Part shown: piece by piece, positions 5,186 to 5,253 of the stretch
Layout: every line of letters begins with the position of its first letter
Position numbering within the stretch: position 1 is the stretch's first letter
From: Gemmatimonadota bacterium
Lineage (GTDB): Bacteria > Gemmatimonadota > Gemmatimonadetes > Gemmatimonadales > GWC2-71-9
Length of the DNA stretch: 5,253 nucleotides
Assembly (NCBI GenBank): GCA_003221085.1
Contig: QHUD01000173.1
Span: 1 to 5,253, forward strand
Direction of reading: 5' to 3'
Notes under the pieces: generated by a model
What the model was told of the DNA's origin: nothing
Databases searched by the model: none
What the model saw: the letters and a program-made list of their open reading frames with translations, nothing else
Position numbers and translations under genes: made by a program

Positions 5186-5253
5186 GCCGCTTGCGTGAGG
5201 CGGGCGCGCAGCCGCGCCGTGAGGGTTGGCCCGAGGTACAGGTGCGCCACCCG
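5182..5253 (-). CDS. lptB: LPS export ABC transporter ATP-binding protein LptB, C-terminal end (partial)
   Basis: Only the last 23 codons lie in the window, reading RVAHLYLGPTLTARLRARL then TQAA and TGA at 5184-5182. The (V)R.LYLG sequence near the C-terminus is characteristic of the LptB/LivF-like ATPase group. The position immediately upstream of rpoN, with stop and start fused as ATGA, is the classical lptB-rpoN arrangement of Gram-negative bacteria. LptB is the cytoplasmic ATPase that powers LPS extraction by LptFG. The Walker motifs lie outside the window, so the call rests on the terminal motif and on gene order. Confidence 0.7.
   Translation of the reverse strand, partial: RVAHLYLGPTLTARLRARLTQAA

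Overview
The window is GC-rich, densely coding bacterial DNA with strong third-position GC bias and almost no intergenic space. The wording of the sigma-54 N-terminus (INPRLYQAMDLLYMPLLDLQQHL, acidic linker) and the lptB-rpoN gene order point to a Gram-negative (LPS-type) bacterium. From memory the closest match is Gemmatimonadota or a similar uncultured soil/sediment lineage; this assignment is an inference of moderate confidence.

Layout from right to left on the minus strand: the last 23 codons of an lptB-like LPS-export ATPase (5182-5253); rpoN (sigma-54) starting in an ATGA overlap with it (5185) and ending at 3831; and a dolichol-phosphate-mannose-synthase-like family 2 glycosyltransferase (2833-3834) joined to rpoN by a GTGA overlap. 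A plus-strand family 4 glycosyltransferase (1628-2836) converges on it, and the two stop codons overlap within a single CTAG. Divergent from the GT4, across a 41-bp gap, are a small SAM-dependent methyltransferase (954-1586) and an overlapping polytopic membrane protein of the LPG-synthase-TM/UPF0104 type (43-999). The two glycosyltransferases, the methyltransferase and the membrane protein look like a small envelope-glycan or glycolipid module beside the LPS-export/sigma-54 genes.

The outstanding observation is that rpoN is broken in an unusual way. Its N-terminal part (residues 1 to about 175) and C-terminal part (from about MRSDLGKRFG to the RpoN box) are both intact on the minus strand. 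The conserved block that belongs between them (IIQKLDPPGVGARD, then LRECLLLQLEAR) is present at about 4573-4655 but reads on the PLUS strand. A segment of about 85 bp has been flipped inside the gene, and roughly 15 and 20-30 codons are missing at its two edges. One junction lies at a perfect 8-bp palindrome (CGACGTCG, 4657-4664), and a 6-bp inverted repeat (CGCATC/GATGCG) brackets the flipped piece. The result is two open frames overlapping by ATGA. This is either a real micro-inversion with deletions, possibly leaving a split sigma-54, or a read/assembly chimera; sequence alone cannot decide. No RNA genes, CRISPR arrays, insertion sequences or convincing terminators were seen.
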